Assembly: GCA_963665785.1 (NCBI GenBank)
Contig: OY762456.1
Location: forward strand, 1 to 64,000
DNA length: 64,000 bases
Source: UBA7455 sp026713185
GTDB lineage: Bacteria; Pseudomonadota; Gammaproteobacteria; Pseudomonadales; Azotimanducaceae
Direction of reading: 5' to 3'
The notes beneath the pieces were generated by a model. It saw only the letters and a list, made by a program, of their open reading frames with translations, did not search any database and was not told the DNA's origin. Positions 17,646-25,933 of this stretch are shown piece after piece (the stretch's first letter is position 1; the number at the start of each line of letters is the position of its first letter). The translations under genes were made by a program, and so were the position numbers.

Positions 17646-20353
17646 TGAATAATTTATCGCAACTGGCTGAAAAGCTGACAGGGTCGCGTCAACCCATCCC
17701 GATATTCCGGGAAGTGCTGGCCGAATTCCACAGTTCGCTGAGACAACAGTTTACGGCAGGTATTCCAGCAGGAAAACTGATCCGGGAATACTCTGCCTTT
17801 ATGGATGAAATCCTGCGACTTGCCTGGCAGCGATTCGACTGGAATGAAAGACTGTCCAGTTGGCGAAAAACCCGCATTTCCCTGCTTGCGGTTGGTGGTT
17901 ATGGGCGCGCCGAGTTACATCCTCATTCTGATATTGACCTTCTTCTCCTGCTGGAAGGCAACAATTACGATTTGCATCGCCATAATATTCAGAATTTCTG
18001 CACCCTGTGCTGGGATATGGGTCTGGAAGTCGGCCATAGTGTGCGTTCCGTCAATGAATGTAAAAACCAGTCGAAAAACGACGTCACCGTGCTGACCGCA
18101 CTGATGGAAGCGCGCACGATCTGCGGTTCCGATGAACTGCTGCAGCGTATGAACAGGAAAATATCGGCCGATAAAATCTGGTCACCACAGAAATATTTCC
18201 TGGCGAAGAGGGATGAACAGGAGAAACGTCATGAAAAATACGATCACACGGAATATCGCCTTGAACCCAATATAAAGACATCCCCGGGAGGATTGCGTGA
18301 TATTCAGACCGTCATGTGGACCGCACGACGAAAATTCGGCACCGTCAATTTCGACGACCTGGAGCAACAGCAGTTTCTGACTGAATCGGAAAACAAAGTG
18401 CTGACCAATGGCCGCGATCTGTTATGGAAGATCCGCTTTGGTCTGCACGTGGTCTCTGGCCGTGACGATGACCGCCTGCTGTTCGAATATCAACGGGAAC
18501 TCGCTGCGATGTTCGGATATGAGGACGGAGACCTGTTGGCCGTGGAACAGTTCATGAAGGATTATTATCGGAGTGCGCTGGAGGTAAATCATACCAATCA
18601 GTTACTGCTGCAGCATTTTGAGGAAGAGATCGTTCAATCCGGCAAACGCACCCGGATTGTACCCATCAATGAACGCTTTCTGTTACACAACAATTACCTT
18701 GAAGTCACCAGTGATGATGTGTTCATCAAGCATCCTGCCGCGCTGCTGGAAATGTTTGTCATCATGGGAAATGACAGGAAAATTCAGGGCGTACGAGCTG
18801 CAACCATCAGATTGATACGCCGTCACGTCAATCTGATAGATGATGACTTTCGCCATGACCCACAGGTAATTCAATACTTTCTGGACATTCTGAAGTCTGC
18901 ATATCACCTGTTTACGCCTCTGCGCAGGATGTCGCAGTACGGCATTCTGGGAGCTTATCTTCCGGAATTCTCCCGGATCATCGGTCAGATGCAGTTTGAC
19001 CTGTTCCATATCTATACGGTGGATGCACACACACTTCAGGTGGTCCGCAATATGCGCCGTTTTCGATACAAGGATCAGGAACAACTGGAACAGGAGGAGG
19101 AGCAGCAGGAACAGCAGTTCCCCAACACAGTGACCTACATACACCGCCGGTTACCGAAAGTGGAACTGTTGTATATTGCGGGACTGTACCATGATATTGC
19201 CAAGGGTCTGGGAGGAGATCATTCGGAACTCGGTGTCGATCTTGCGGCTGCATTCTGTCGACGCCATAAATTGGGTACATGGGATACGAATCTCGTTTGC
19301 TGGCTGGTAAAAAACCATCTGGTGATGTCCACAACCGCGCAGCGCAAGGATATTCAGAATCCGGAAGTTATCCACGAATTTGCGCTGTTGGTACAGGATC
19401 AGATAAGACTTGATTACCTGTTCCTGCTGACCGTTGCGGACATCAACGCCACCAATCCGACATTGTGGAACAGTTGGCGGGCAACCTTGATGCGGCAATT
19501 GTATTCTGAAACAAAAAAAGTGCTGCGCAGCGGGTTGGAGAGCTATGTAGACCGTAGCGACTACATTAAGGAAAATCAGGAACATGCCACTTTCAGGCTG
19601 ACTGAACATGGCCTGCCACGAGACAAAATCCTGGAACTCTGGAACCATGTTGATGATGACTATTTTATTGGTGAATCAATATCCAACATCATCTGGCAGA
19701 CACTTGCTATCGAGAAACATCAGTTGACTGACGGCCCCCTGGTCCTTATCAAGGATGACGTTTCACGACGTCGCACCGACGAGGGGTCTACTCAGATATT
19801 TGTTTACATGCGGAATGCGAGACGGATATTTGCTTCCATCGTTTCCGCACTGGAAGCGCTCGAACTCGATATCGTGGATGCCCGAATTGCCAGTTCCGCG
19901 TCTGATCTCGTATTCGATACATTTACCGTTCTGGAATCAAACGGTAAACCCGTGGGTGATCACCCCGGAAGGAAAGAACGGATCAGAAAGACCCTTCTCA
20001 GATATCTTGATCCGGACTACAAACAGGTCGTCCAGGAGAAAAGGACACCCCGGATACTCAAACAGTTTACATTTAAAACGGAAGTGACCATCAAGGACCA
20101 GATTGATCACTCCATACTGAGTGTGACTGCCCGGAATCGGCCGGGGCTTCTCGCTACCATCGCCAACATTTTTGCTGAACTCGATATCACAGTATTGAAT
20201 GCCAGGATCACTTCACTGGGCGAAAGAGTCGAGGATGTATTCAATATCAGTAAAAATGGACATGCACTGGGCGAAACCGGGATCAGACAGCTCATTACAG
20301 AGCGTATCTGCACCGAACTTGACACCCACATAGAAATGGTGGCCGCGAAGTGA
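17645..20353 (+). CDS. glnD: Bifunctional [protein-PII] uridylyltransferase/uridylyl-removing enzyme
   Basis: This approximately 902-residue nitrogen sensor uridylylates PII under nitrogen limitation and deuridylylates it when glutamine is high. The nucleotidyltransferase motif GGYGRAELHPHSDIDLLLL (about residue 85) has the G-G-Y-G and D-x-D signatures. The HD-domain motif IAGLYHDIAKGLGGDHSELG (about 515) is intact. Two C-terminal ACT domains (from about 705 and 815, NRPGLLATIANIF) bind glutamine. I take the GTG at 17645, which overlaps the map stop by one base (TAGTG). The in-frame GTG at 17636 would add three residues. An acidic EQEEEQQEQQ stretch near residue 480 is unusual but in frame. 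The next gene also overlaps by four bases. Confidence 0.95.
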   Translation: MNNLSQLAEKLTGSRQPIPIFREVLAEFHSSLRQQFTAGIPAGKLIREYSAFMDEILRLAWQRFDWNERLSSWRKTRISLLAVGGYGRAELHPHSDIDLLLLLEGNNYDLHRHNIQNFCTLCWDMGLEVGHSVRSVNECKNQSKNDVTVLTALMEARTICGSDELLQRMNRKISADKIWSPQKYFLAKRDEQEKRHEKYDHTEYRLEPNIKTSPGGLRDIQTVMWTARRKFGTVNFDDLEQQQFLTESENKVLTNGRDLLWKIRFGLHVVSGRDDDRLLFEYQRELAAMFGYEDGDLLAVEQFMKDYYRSALEVNHTNQLLLQHFEEEIVQSGKRTRIVPINERFLLHNNYLEVTSDDVFIKHPAALLEMFVIMGNDRKIQGVRAATIRLIRRHVNLIDDDFRHDPQVIQYFLDILKSAYHLFTPLRRMSQYGILGAYLPEFSRIIGQMQFDLFHIYTVDAHTLQVVRNMRRFRYKDQEQLEQEEEQQEQQFPNTVTYIHRRLPKVELLYIAGLYHDIAKGLGGDHSELGVDLAAAFCRRHKLGTWDTNLVCWLVKNHLVMSTTAQRKDIQNPEVIHEFALLVQDQIRLDYLFLLTVADINATNPTLWNSWRATLMRQLYSETKKVLRSGLESYVDRSDYIKENQEHATFRLTEHGLPRDKILELWNHVDDDYFIGESISNIIWQTLAIEKHQLTDGPLVLIKDDVSRRRTDEGSTQIFVYMRNARRIFASIVSALEALELDIVDARIASSASDLVFDTFTVLESNGKPVGDHPGRKERIRKTLLRYLDPDYKQVVQEKRTPRILKQFTFKTEVTIKDQIDHSILSVTARNRPGLLATIANIFAELDITVLNARITSLGERVEDVFNISKNGHALGETGIRQLITERICTELDTHIEMVAAK

Positions 20354-21549
20354 ATAAACGTCTTGATCAGCTTTATCCCTATCCCTTTGAAAAGCTGAAT
20401 GTCCTGCTTGATGATATCGTCCCGCCTGATGGTATTGAACCTGTTTCACTATCGTTGGGGGAGCCGAAACACCGCGCTCCGGAATTCATCATAAACAGAT
20501 TCAGCGACAGGGAAACCATCGCCCGGGGATTTGGTACCTATCCACCCACCAGAGGTTACCTGACGTTACGTCAGGCTATTGCCGATTTTGTCAATAAACG
20601 CTTCAACCTGACCAGGAAAGTGAATCCTGATACCGAGGTATTGCCGGTAAACGGTACCCGGGAGGGCTTGTTCGCTATTGCCCAGACTGTTATCGATGGC
20701 ACAAACAACAGCGTTACCCTGATACCCAATCCCTTCTATCAGATTTACGAAGGCGCTGCGATCCTTGCGGGAAGTACGCCAGTGTATATCCCCTGCACAC
20801 AGAATACCGGTTTCAATCCGGATTTCAGTTTTGTGACAGACGACCAGTGGCAGAACTGTTCCCTGGTTTATATCTGTAACCCCGGGAATCCCAGCGGTTC
20901 TGTCATGAGTATCCCGGAATTGCAGTCCCTCATCCGGAAATCGGATGAATATGGCTTTGTTATCGTCTCCGATGAGTGCTACTCGGAAATCTATGCCGCT
21001 GAAGCCCCACCGGGGTTACTTGAAGCGGCGAGTAGGATGGGTCGGGATGATTACCGGAACTGTATTACCTTTAACAGCCTCTCCAAACGATCGAATCTGC
21101 CGGGGTTAAGATCCGGTTATGTCTGTGGTGATGCACAGATACTTGAGAAATTCCTCCTGTACCGGACCTATCACGGCTCCGCCATGTCAGCACATAACCA
21201 GTGGATAAGTGAACTGGCCTGGCAGGACGAAAACCACGTTATCGCCAATCGCAGACGCTATGCGGAAAAATATTCTTCGGTTCTGGATATCCTTGCCAAT
21301 GTCTGGCCAATGCAAAGACCGGCCGCGGGCTTTTACCTGTGGCCGGAAACTCCCATCGCCGATGATGAATTCGCCAGACGTTTACTGGCTGAGACCAATG
21401 TCGAGGTACTTCCCGGCAGTTTTCTGTCCCGGGAAGTCAATGGGATAAATCCGGGCAGGAATCGGATTCGGATGGCATTGGTGGCAGATCTCGACCAGTG
21501 TGTAGAAGCAGCGAACAGAATCCGACAGTTTCGTCTGTTATCGCGTTAA
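20350..21549 (+). CDS. dapC: Succinyldiaminopimelate transaminase
   Basis: This 399-residue class I/II PLP aminotransferase acts in the succinylase branch of lysine/diaminopimelate synthesis, making N-succinyl-L,L-DAP. It starts at a GTG overlapping the glnD stop. Fold-type I landmarks are present: VNGTREGLFAIAQ (about 98), VYICNPGNPSGSVM (Asn/Pro-rich PLP-binding, about 175), SDECYSEIY (Asp-Tyr pair) and SLSKRSNLPGLRSGY with the Schiff-base lysine (about 240). The genomic pairing with glnD and dapD supports DapC over a generic aspartate aminotransferase. The C-terminal Arg (NRIRMAL) that binds the substrate carboxylate is present. Confidence 0.93.
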   Translation: MNKRLDQLYPYPFEKLNVLLDDIVPPDGIEPVSLSLGEPKHRAPEFIINRFSDRETIARGFGTYPPTRGYLTLRQAIADFVNKRFNLTRKVNPDTEVLPVNGTREGLFAIAQTVIDGTNNSVTLIPNPFYQIYEGAAILAGSTPVYIPCTQNTGFNPDFSFVTDDQWQNCSLVYICNPGNPSGSVMSIPELQSLIRKSDEYGFVIVSDECYSEIYAAEAPPGLLEAASRMGRDDYRNCITFNSLSKRSNLPGLRSGYVCGDAQILEKFLLYRTYHGSAMSAHNQWISELAWQDENHVIANRRRYAEKYSSVLDILANVWPMQRPAAGFYLWPETPIADDEFARRLLAETNVEVLPGSFLSREVNGINPGRNRIRMALVADLDQCVEAANRIRQFRLLSR

Positions 21550-21638
21550 AACCGCATAATCCGATCCCGGGGGCCATTCAGCGAACCGGATTCCCCCCAC
21601 AATCACCGGACATTGCACCTGCCACGGCTGTAATCACC

Positions 21639-21668
21639 TTGCAGGCAGGGAAGACAAACTGGTAGAGT
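21639..21668 (+). promoter_or_regulatory. Putative sigma-70 promoter for dapD
   Basis: TTGCAG and TAGAGT hexamers are separated by 18 bp and end 32 bp before the dapD start. The -10 context CTGGTAGAGTGTGCC resembles the CTGGTATAGTGTGCC seen before map, which suggests related promoters for the two halves of this block. Confidence 0.4.
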
Positions 21669-21700
21669 GTGCCTCCTTCGTTATGCACCAGGAATGATCG

Positions 21701-22717
21701 ATGTACAGTCTGGCTTTTGGAACAGGCGCCAGAAACGCCAAAAATGAATGGCTTGAGGTGTACTACCCGGCTCCTTTATTCAATCCGGATGACCAGTTGG
21801 TTTCGGATATTAAAAACGTGGTTGCCTGTAACGGCAACAATGTTGATATTGATCTCGATGATACACTCATCGACAAACTGGCTGCCGTTATCAAGGACCC
21901 GGAACAACTCCATATTCTTGAACTGATGAAGGGATCAATACGTCCCTGCGTTCTGACCCTGCTTGAAAAGGACAGTAAACCGGCGACTACTCCAGAGGTA
22001 TACCTGAAACTTCATTTGCTGTCCCATCGATATGTCAGGCCCAATGAGCAGAATCTGGAGGATCTCTTTTCTCTGTTACCCAATGTTGCCTGGACCAGCA
22101 TGGGTGCAGTAGATCCGGCAGAAATTACCGACCTGCAGTTAAAGGCCAGAACAACAGGTAAAGCTCTGGAGGTGAATGCAATCGACAAATTTCCCAGGAT
22201 GACAAACTATGTATTACCTGCCGGTGTTCGGATTGCCCATGGCGCCAGAGTCCGGCTGGGCGCCTATCTGGGAGAAGGCACTACTGTCATGCATGAGGGA
22301 TTTGTCAACTTTAATGCCGGCGCCATCGGTCCCAACATGATTGAAGGCCGCTTGTCACAGGGTGTAACCATGGAGGCAGGCAGTGATCTCGGCGCTGGCG
22401 CCAGTACTGCCGGGACATTGTCCGGTGGCGGAAATATCGTCATCTCCATTGGCAAGGATTGCCTGGTCAGCGCCAACGCCGGAACGGGTATTCCTCTGGG
22501 TGACCGCTGTACGATCGAAGCTGGCCTGTATATTACGCCGGGCACGCTGGTACAGGTACTGGATGAATACAAAAATCCAGTCAAGGTGGTTAAAGCCCGT
22601 ACCCTTGCCGGACAGTCCGATATGCTGTTTATCAGGAATTCACAAACCGGTGTCGTGGAATGCCGGAGTAACCAAAAGGCGATCGAATTGAACAAGGCCT
22701 TACACGCCCATAATTGA
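21701..22717 (+). CDS. dapD: Tetrahydrodipicolinate N-succinyltransferase (long form)
   Basis: This 338-residue enzyme transfers succinyl from succinyl-CoA to tetrahydrodipicolinate, the committing step of the succinylase DAP pathway. It is the longer Pseudomonas-type DapD rather than the 274-residue E. coli form. The C-terminal half forms a left-handed beta-helix of hexapeptide repeats: GVRIAHGARVRLGAYLGEG, VNFNAGAIGPNMIEG and DLGAGASTAGTLSGGG. AGGA lies about eight bases before the ATG at 21701. Its own promoter separates it slightly from dapC. A palindromic element directly after the stop probably terminates transcription. Confidence 0.95.
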   Translation: MYSLAFGTGARNAKNEWLEVYYPAPLFNPDDQLVSDIKNVVACNGNNVDIDLDDTLIDKLAAVIKDPEQLHILELMKGSIRPCVLTLLEKDSKPATTPEVYLKLHLLSHRYVRPNEQNLEDLFSLLPNVAWTSMGAVDPAEITDLQLKARTTGKALEVNAIDKFPRMTNYVLPAGVRIAHGARVRLGAYLGEGTTVMHEGFVNFNAGAIGPNMIEGRLSQGVTMEAGSDLGAGASTAGTLSGGGNIVISIGKDCLVSANAGTGIPLGDRCTIEAGLYITPGTLVQVLDEYKNPVKVVKARTLAGQSDMLFIRNSQTGVVECRSNQKAIELNKALHAHN

Positions 22718-22719
22718 TA

Positions 22720-22788
22720 AATAAATGGGGTCAGTGTAAATTTACTCAGTAAAATTACACTGACCCCATTTATTGGACCCCATTTATT
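22720..22788. repeat. GGGGTCAG-type palindromic element after dapD
   Basis: An imperfect inverted repeat has 24-bp arms (22720-22743 and 22751-22774) around a 7-bp loop. The arms contain AATAAATGGGGTCAGTG and its complement, followed by a partial third copy of the arm (22775-22788). It belongs to the same GGGGTCAG family found at 34.7, 36.9, 44.3 and 44.5 kb. Here it probably acts as a terminator for dapD. It resembles mobile palindromes moved by REP-associated or Y1 transposases, but no such transposase gene lies in the window. Confidence 0.75.
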
Positions 22789-22795
22789 GAGAATC

Positions 22796-23191
22796 ATGCG
22801 GCTATCAAGATACAGAAAACTGATCGTTGCGACCCTGGTGATAACTTTCCCGGGACAGGTTCTACTGACCGCAGATATGTCATGTCATGATGCAAACTCT
22901 TCCGGTCAGACCCACGAACAAGCAATGGATGTTGCATTGCCTGAGCCCGAATTGGCAGGTTCCACCCATATGGATCATTCCATGCATACAAACATGGATT
23001 CTGCCAGTGTCATGCCTTCTTCAGACTGTTGCCCGGATTGTGACTGCTACCCGGGCAGTTGCTCCACGGCTGTATTGCCAACCTGTGAAATGGCAAATAC
23101 AACCCGATATTCTTTCTCCATCAGTCAATATTCAGAATTGACTGAATACGCGTTAACCACTCCTCTTTTCAGACCCCCCATTCCCAGCTAG
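22796..23191 (+). CDS. Small secreted His/Met/Cys-rich protein (CopL-like), probable metal-binding accessory
   Basis: This 131-residue protein starts at the ATG at 22796; the upstream in-frame TTG is unlikely. An N-terminal signal (RKLIVATLVITFPGQVLLTA) is followed by a metal-ligand-rich stretch: MDHSMHTNMDSASVM and SDCCPDCDCYPGSC, with a CxxC pair and several Met and His. This resembles CopL-type or other small copper-responsive proteins encoded just ahead of copper-resistance genes. It precedes the cusCBA-like operon by about 100 bp, which strongly suggests a role in Cu/Ag sensing, chaperoning or sequestration. The exact family is not certain. Confidence 0.6.
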   Translation: MRLSRYRKLIVATLVITFPGQVLLTADMSCHDANSSGQTHEQAMDVALPEPELAGSTHMDHSMHTNMDSASVMPSSDCCPDCDCYPGSCSTAVLPTCEMANTTRYSFSISQYSELTEYALTTPLFRPPIPS

Positions 23192-23297
23192 AACACCACT
23201 GGTGCGCCTGAAGGTGCGCCGGAATCAAGGTCTGCCGGCAGGGATTCCAACTCCTCTGCTGTCTGCCTGAAACCCTACATGTTCAGTGGGAGTGATC

Positions 23298-24650
23298 ATG
23301 AAATACGAATTCCGAAATACTTTAGAAGCAGGAATTGTCCTGAAAGCAGTCTGTGGCATATTCCTGCTGGTTATTACCCAGCCAGCCTCTTCACAGATTC
23401 AACTATCGCTTGAACAGGCCGTGTCTTTGGCACGGGAAGGCGATCCATGGCTTACAGGAAGCCTTCATCAGGAAGAGGCTGTTCAAGCGCAAAGTACGGC
23501 TGCAGGTGAACTCCCTGACCCAGTGGTGTCGCTGGGGATCGCCAATCTGCCCATTGACAGTTTTCATATCGGGCAGGAGCAAATGACACAATTCAAAGTG
23601 GGTGTGAGTCAGGATTTCCCCCGAGGCGACTCACGACTGTTGAAGCGGCAACAACTTGACGAAATGAGCGGCCAACATCCTTACCTGCGCCAGAATCGAA
23701 TGGCTGGGGTGACCGTGGAGGTATCAAATCTATGGCTGGAAACTTACCGGAACCGGGAAGCTATCCGTTTGATTGAACGGGATCGATTCCTGTTTGAGCA
23801 CCTTGTCAATGTCGCCCAATCCAACTATACCAGTGCGGTGGGCGAGACCCGGCAACAAGACCTGTTAAGGGCACAACTTGAGCTTACCCGTCTGGAAGAT
23901 CGCCTGACACTGCTGCAGGAACAACAGGAAACATCCCGTGCCGAATTGAATGAATGGTTGCAGGACGCAGAGGTAAAGGATTTTGTTCTCAGTGTCGGAT
24001 TGCCAACTTTATCTCTGGTCCAACAAGGCCTGGCAGAAGAAGGTGAATTTTCCGACAAGCAGTTAAATGATGCCTTGCTGGAGCATCCCTTAATAAAAAG
24101 TTATGAACAAAAAATCATGGCCAGCCACACAGGAATACAACTGTCCCGGCAAAAGTACAAACCCCGGTGGGGGCTGAACACCAGTTACGGGTATCGGAAT
24201 GACGACCCGCTGGGTAATGACCGCAGTCATTTTTTCTCCATGGATGTCACTTTTGATCTGCCGCTGTTTACCTCCAGGCGTCAAGACAAAGAGGTGCAAT
24301 CCGCCATAGCGGAAGCGGAAGCAATCAAGACGGATAAGACACTGGCCCTGCGCTCCATGTGTGCTGACTTTGAATCAGCACAGGCGCGTTTACACCGTCT
24401 GGATCAGCGAAAAACACTGTATGAAGATCGACTACTGCAGGAAATTCACGATCATGCCGAGGCATCGCTGACTGCTTACACCAACGATGATGGTGAATTC
24501 TCCGATGTGGTTCGAGCACGTATTGCCGAACTCAACGCCAATATTGATTTTTTGAATATCAACATTGATCGACTTAAAACCATAGCTGAACTGAATTACT
24601 TTCTGGTTGCTTCGGTCGATGGTCAAGCCAGGGAGATACCCCATGAATAA
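23298..24650 (+). CDS. TolC-like outer-membrane factor of heavy-metal efflux system (CusC-like)
   Basis: This 450-residue outer-membrane efflux protein (ATG at 23298, after GGGAG) has a signal peptide ending near SSQIQ. The long coiled-coil alpha-helical repeats of the family are visible, for example EETSRAELNEWL-like heptads around residues 180-215 and a second set at 335-430. SLEQAVSLAREGDPWL is the classic start of the first OEP repeat. It is the first pump gene of the operon and overlaps the adaptor by eight bases. It forms the exit duct for the RND pump encoded downstream. Confidence 0.88.
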   Translation: MKYEFRNTLEAGIVLKAVCGIFLLVITQPASSQIQLSLEQAVSLAREGDPWLTGSLHQEEAVQAQSTAAGELPDPVVSLGIANLPIDSFHIGQEQMTQFKVGVSQDFPRGDSRLLKRQQLDEMSGQHPYLRQNRMAGVTVEVSNLWLETYRNREAIRLIERDRFLFEHLVNVAQSNYTSAVGETRQQDLLRAQLELTRLEDRLTLLQEQQETSRAELNEWLQDAEVKDFVLSVGLPTLSLVQQGLAEEGEFSDKQLNDALLEHPLIKSYEQKIMASHTGIQLSRQKYKPRWGLNTSYGYRNDDPLGNDRSHFFSMDVTFDLPLFTSRRQDKEVQSAIAEAEAIKTDKTLALRSMCADFESAQARLHRLDQRKTLYEDRLLQEIHDHAEASLTAYTNDDGEFSDVVRARIAELNANIDFLNINIDRLKTIAELNYFLVASVDGQAREIPHE

Positions 24651-25857
24651 ACTGCTGATATCGCTGTTAATCGGACTATTGATCGGCGCAGGCGCCACGT
24701 TCTTTTTCACCAGTGGAGGCGGTCATGATCCGGAGCAAAGTGACTCGAACAGCCAACCGGAACCGCTTTACTGGGTCGCGCCGATGGACCCGAACTATCG
24801 CAGGGACAAACCGGGCAAGTCACCCATGGGCATGGATTTGGTTCCTGTGTATGACAAGGGAGATGTCACAGCTGACACCGGACCAGGCACTATTACTATT
24901 TCCCCGGATGTAGTGAATAACCTTGGCGTACGGACTGCAACAGCACAACTGCGGTCCATGCACACCGCCATAACGACTGTAGGTTATGTGCAATATGACG
25001 AAGACCAGCTGATCCATATACATCCCCGGGTAGAAGGCTGGATTGAGAAGCTCCACGTCAAGGCGGCGGGAAATCCGGTAAAGGAAGGACAGCCACTGTA
25101 TGACTTGTATTCCCCCCAACTGGTGAACGCACAGGAAGAACTGGTTCTGGCGCTGAACAGGAATAATTCACGTCTGGTACAGGCGGCAGAAGATCGCCTG
25201 AAAGCCCTGCAAATCGATAATGCAGTAATCAGTCAACTCAAACAGGATCGTAAAGTTCAACAGACCATGACTTTTTATGCACCGCAATCCGGTGTCGTGG
25301 ATAACCTGGATATCCGGGAAGGATACTTTGTTGAACCGGGTACCACACTGATGTCAGTGGGGACTTTGGAAGAAGTATGGGTAGAGGCCGAAATTTTTGA
25401 ACGCCAGGCCGCAATGGTTGAAGTCGGTTTACCCGTCACCATGAACCTCGATTACCTGCCAGGTGAGACCTGGCAGGGCAAAGTGAATTACGTTTATCCA
25501 ACATTGGATCCAAAAACACGCACAGCGCGTATACGTTTGCGTTTTCAGAATCGTAACGGCCTGTTAAAACCCAATATGTTCGCACAAGTGACCATACACG
25601 CCGATGCCAAAGAGGATGCATTGATGATTCCCAGAGAGGCTGTTATCAGAACCGGTACTCAGGACCGTGTGGTATTGGCTTTGGGTGAGGGGCGATTCAA
25701 ATCCATCGAGGTGAAGTTGGGACGTCTGGATGAGCAGTACGCGGAAATCATCTCGGGATTGGAAAGTGGCGAGGAGGTAGTCACCTCGGCCCAGTTCCTG
25801 CTGGATTCTGAATCCAGTAAAACCTCCGATTTCAGGAGATTACATCATGGACATTGA
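24643..25857 (+). CDS. cusB: Heavy-metal RND efflux periplasmic adaptor (CusB-like)
   Basis: This 404-residue membrane fusion protein starts at the ATG at 24643, eight bases inside the end of the TolC-like gene. After a hydrophobic anchor (ISLLIGLLIGAGATFFFT) comes a heavy-metal-binding domain, YWVAPMDPNYRRDKPGKSPM plus GMDLVPVY, characteristic of CusB/CzcB relatives for Cu(I)/Ag(I). Barrel-sandwich halves (HIHPRVEGWIEKLHV, FYAPQSGVVDNLDI), a short coiled coil and a beta-barrel follow. The Met-rich PMGMD segment favours copper or silver over zinc/cobalt/nickel. It delivers metal to the CusA-like pump. Confidence 0.88.
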   Translation: MNKLLISLLIGLLIGAGATFFFTSGGGHDPEQSDSNSQPEPLYWVAPMDPNYRRDKPGKSPMGMDLVPVYDKGDVTADTGPGTITISPDVVNNLGVRTATAQLRSMHTAITTVGYVQYDEDQLIHIHPRVEGWIEKLHVKAAGNPVKEGQPLYDLYSPQLVNAQEELVLALNRNNSRLVQAAEDRLKALQIDNAVISQLKQDRKVQQTMTFYAPQSGVVDNLDIREGYFVEPGTTLMSVGTLEEVWVEAEIFERQAAMVEVGLPVTMNLDYLPGETWQGKVNYVYPTLDPKTRTARIRLRFQNRNGLLKPNMFAQVTIHADAKEDALMIPREAVIRTGTQDRVVLALGEGRFKSIEVKLGRLDEQYAEIISGLESGEEVVTSAQFLLDSESSKTSDFRRLHHGH

Positions 25858-25933
25858 TCTTCTCAAGACCGTCATTGTGGCAACCATGACGGTTACTGCA
25901 AGCGACCCGCATCAGGGAGCCCGTCATTATTGA
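25847..25933 (+). CDS. Putative 28-aa leader ORF overlapping cusA start
   Basis: An ATG with CAGGAG nine bases upstream opens a 28-codon ORF (MDIDLLKTVIVATMTV... ending GARHY). It starts inside the end of the adaptor gene, and its TGA overlaps the presumed ATT start region of cusA. It may act as a coupling peptide that brings ribosomes to the weak cusA start, or it may be accidental. No family is recognised. Confidence 0.3.
   Translation: MDIDLLKTVIVATMTVTASDPHQGARHY

Noticed and set aside
16863..21549. Possible RNA genes or CRISPR arrays
   Set aside because: Reading this and the other regions showed no cloverleaf-like segments, rRNA signatures or regularly spaced direct repeats.
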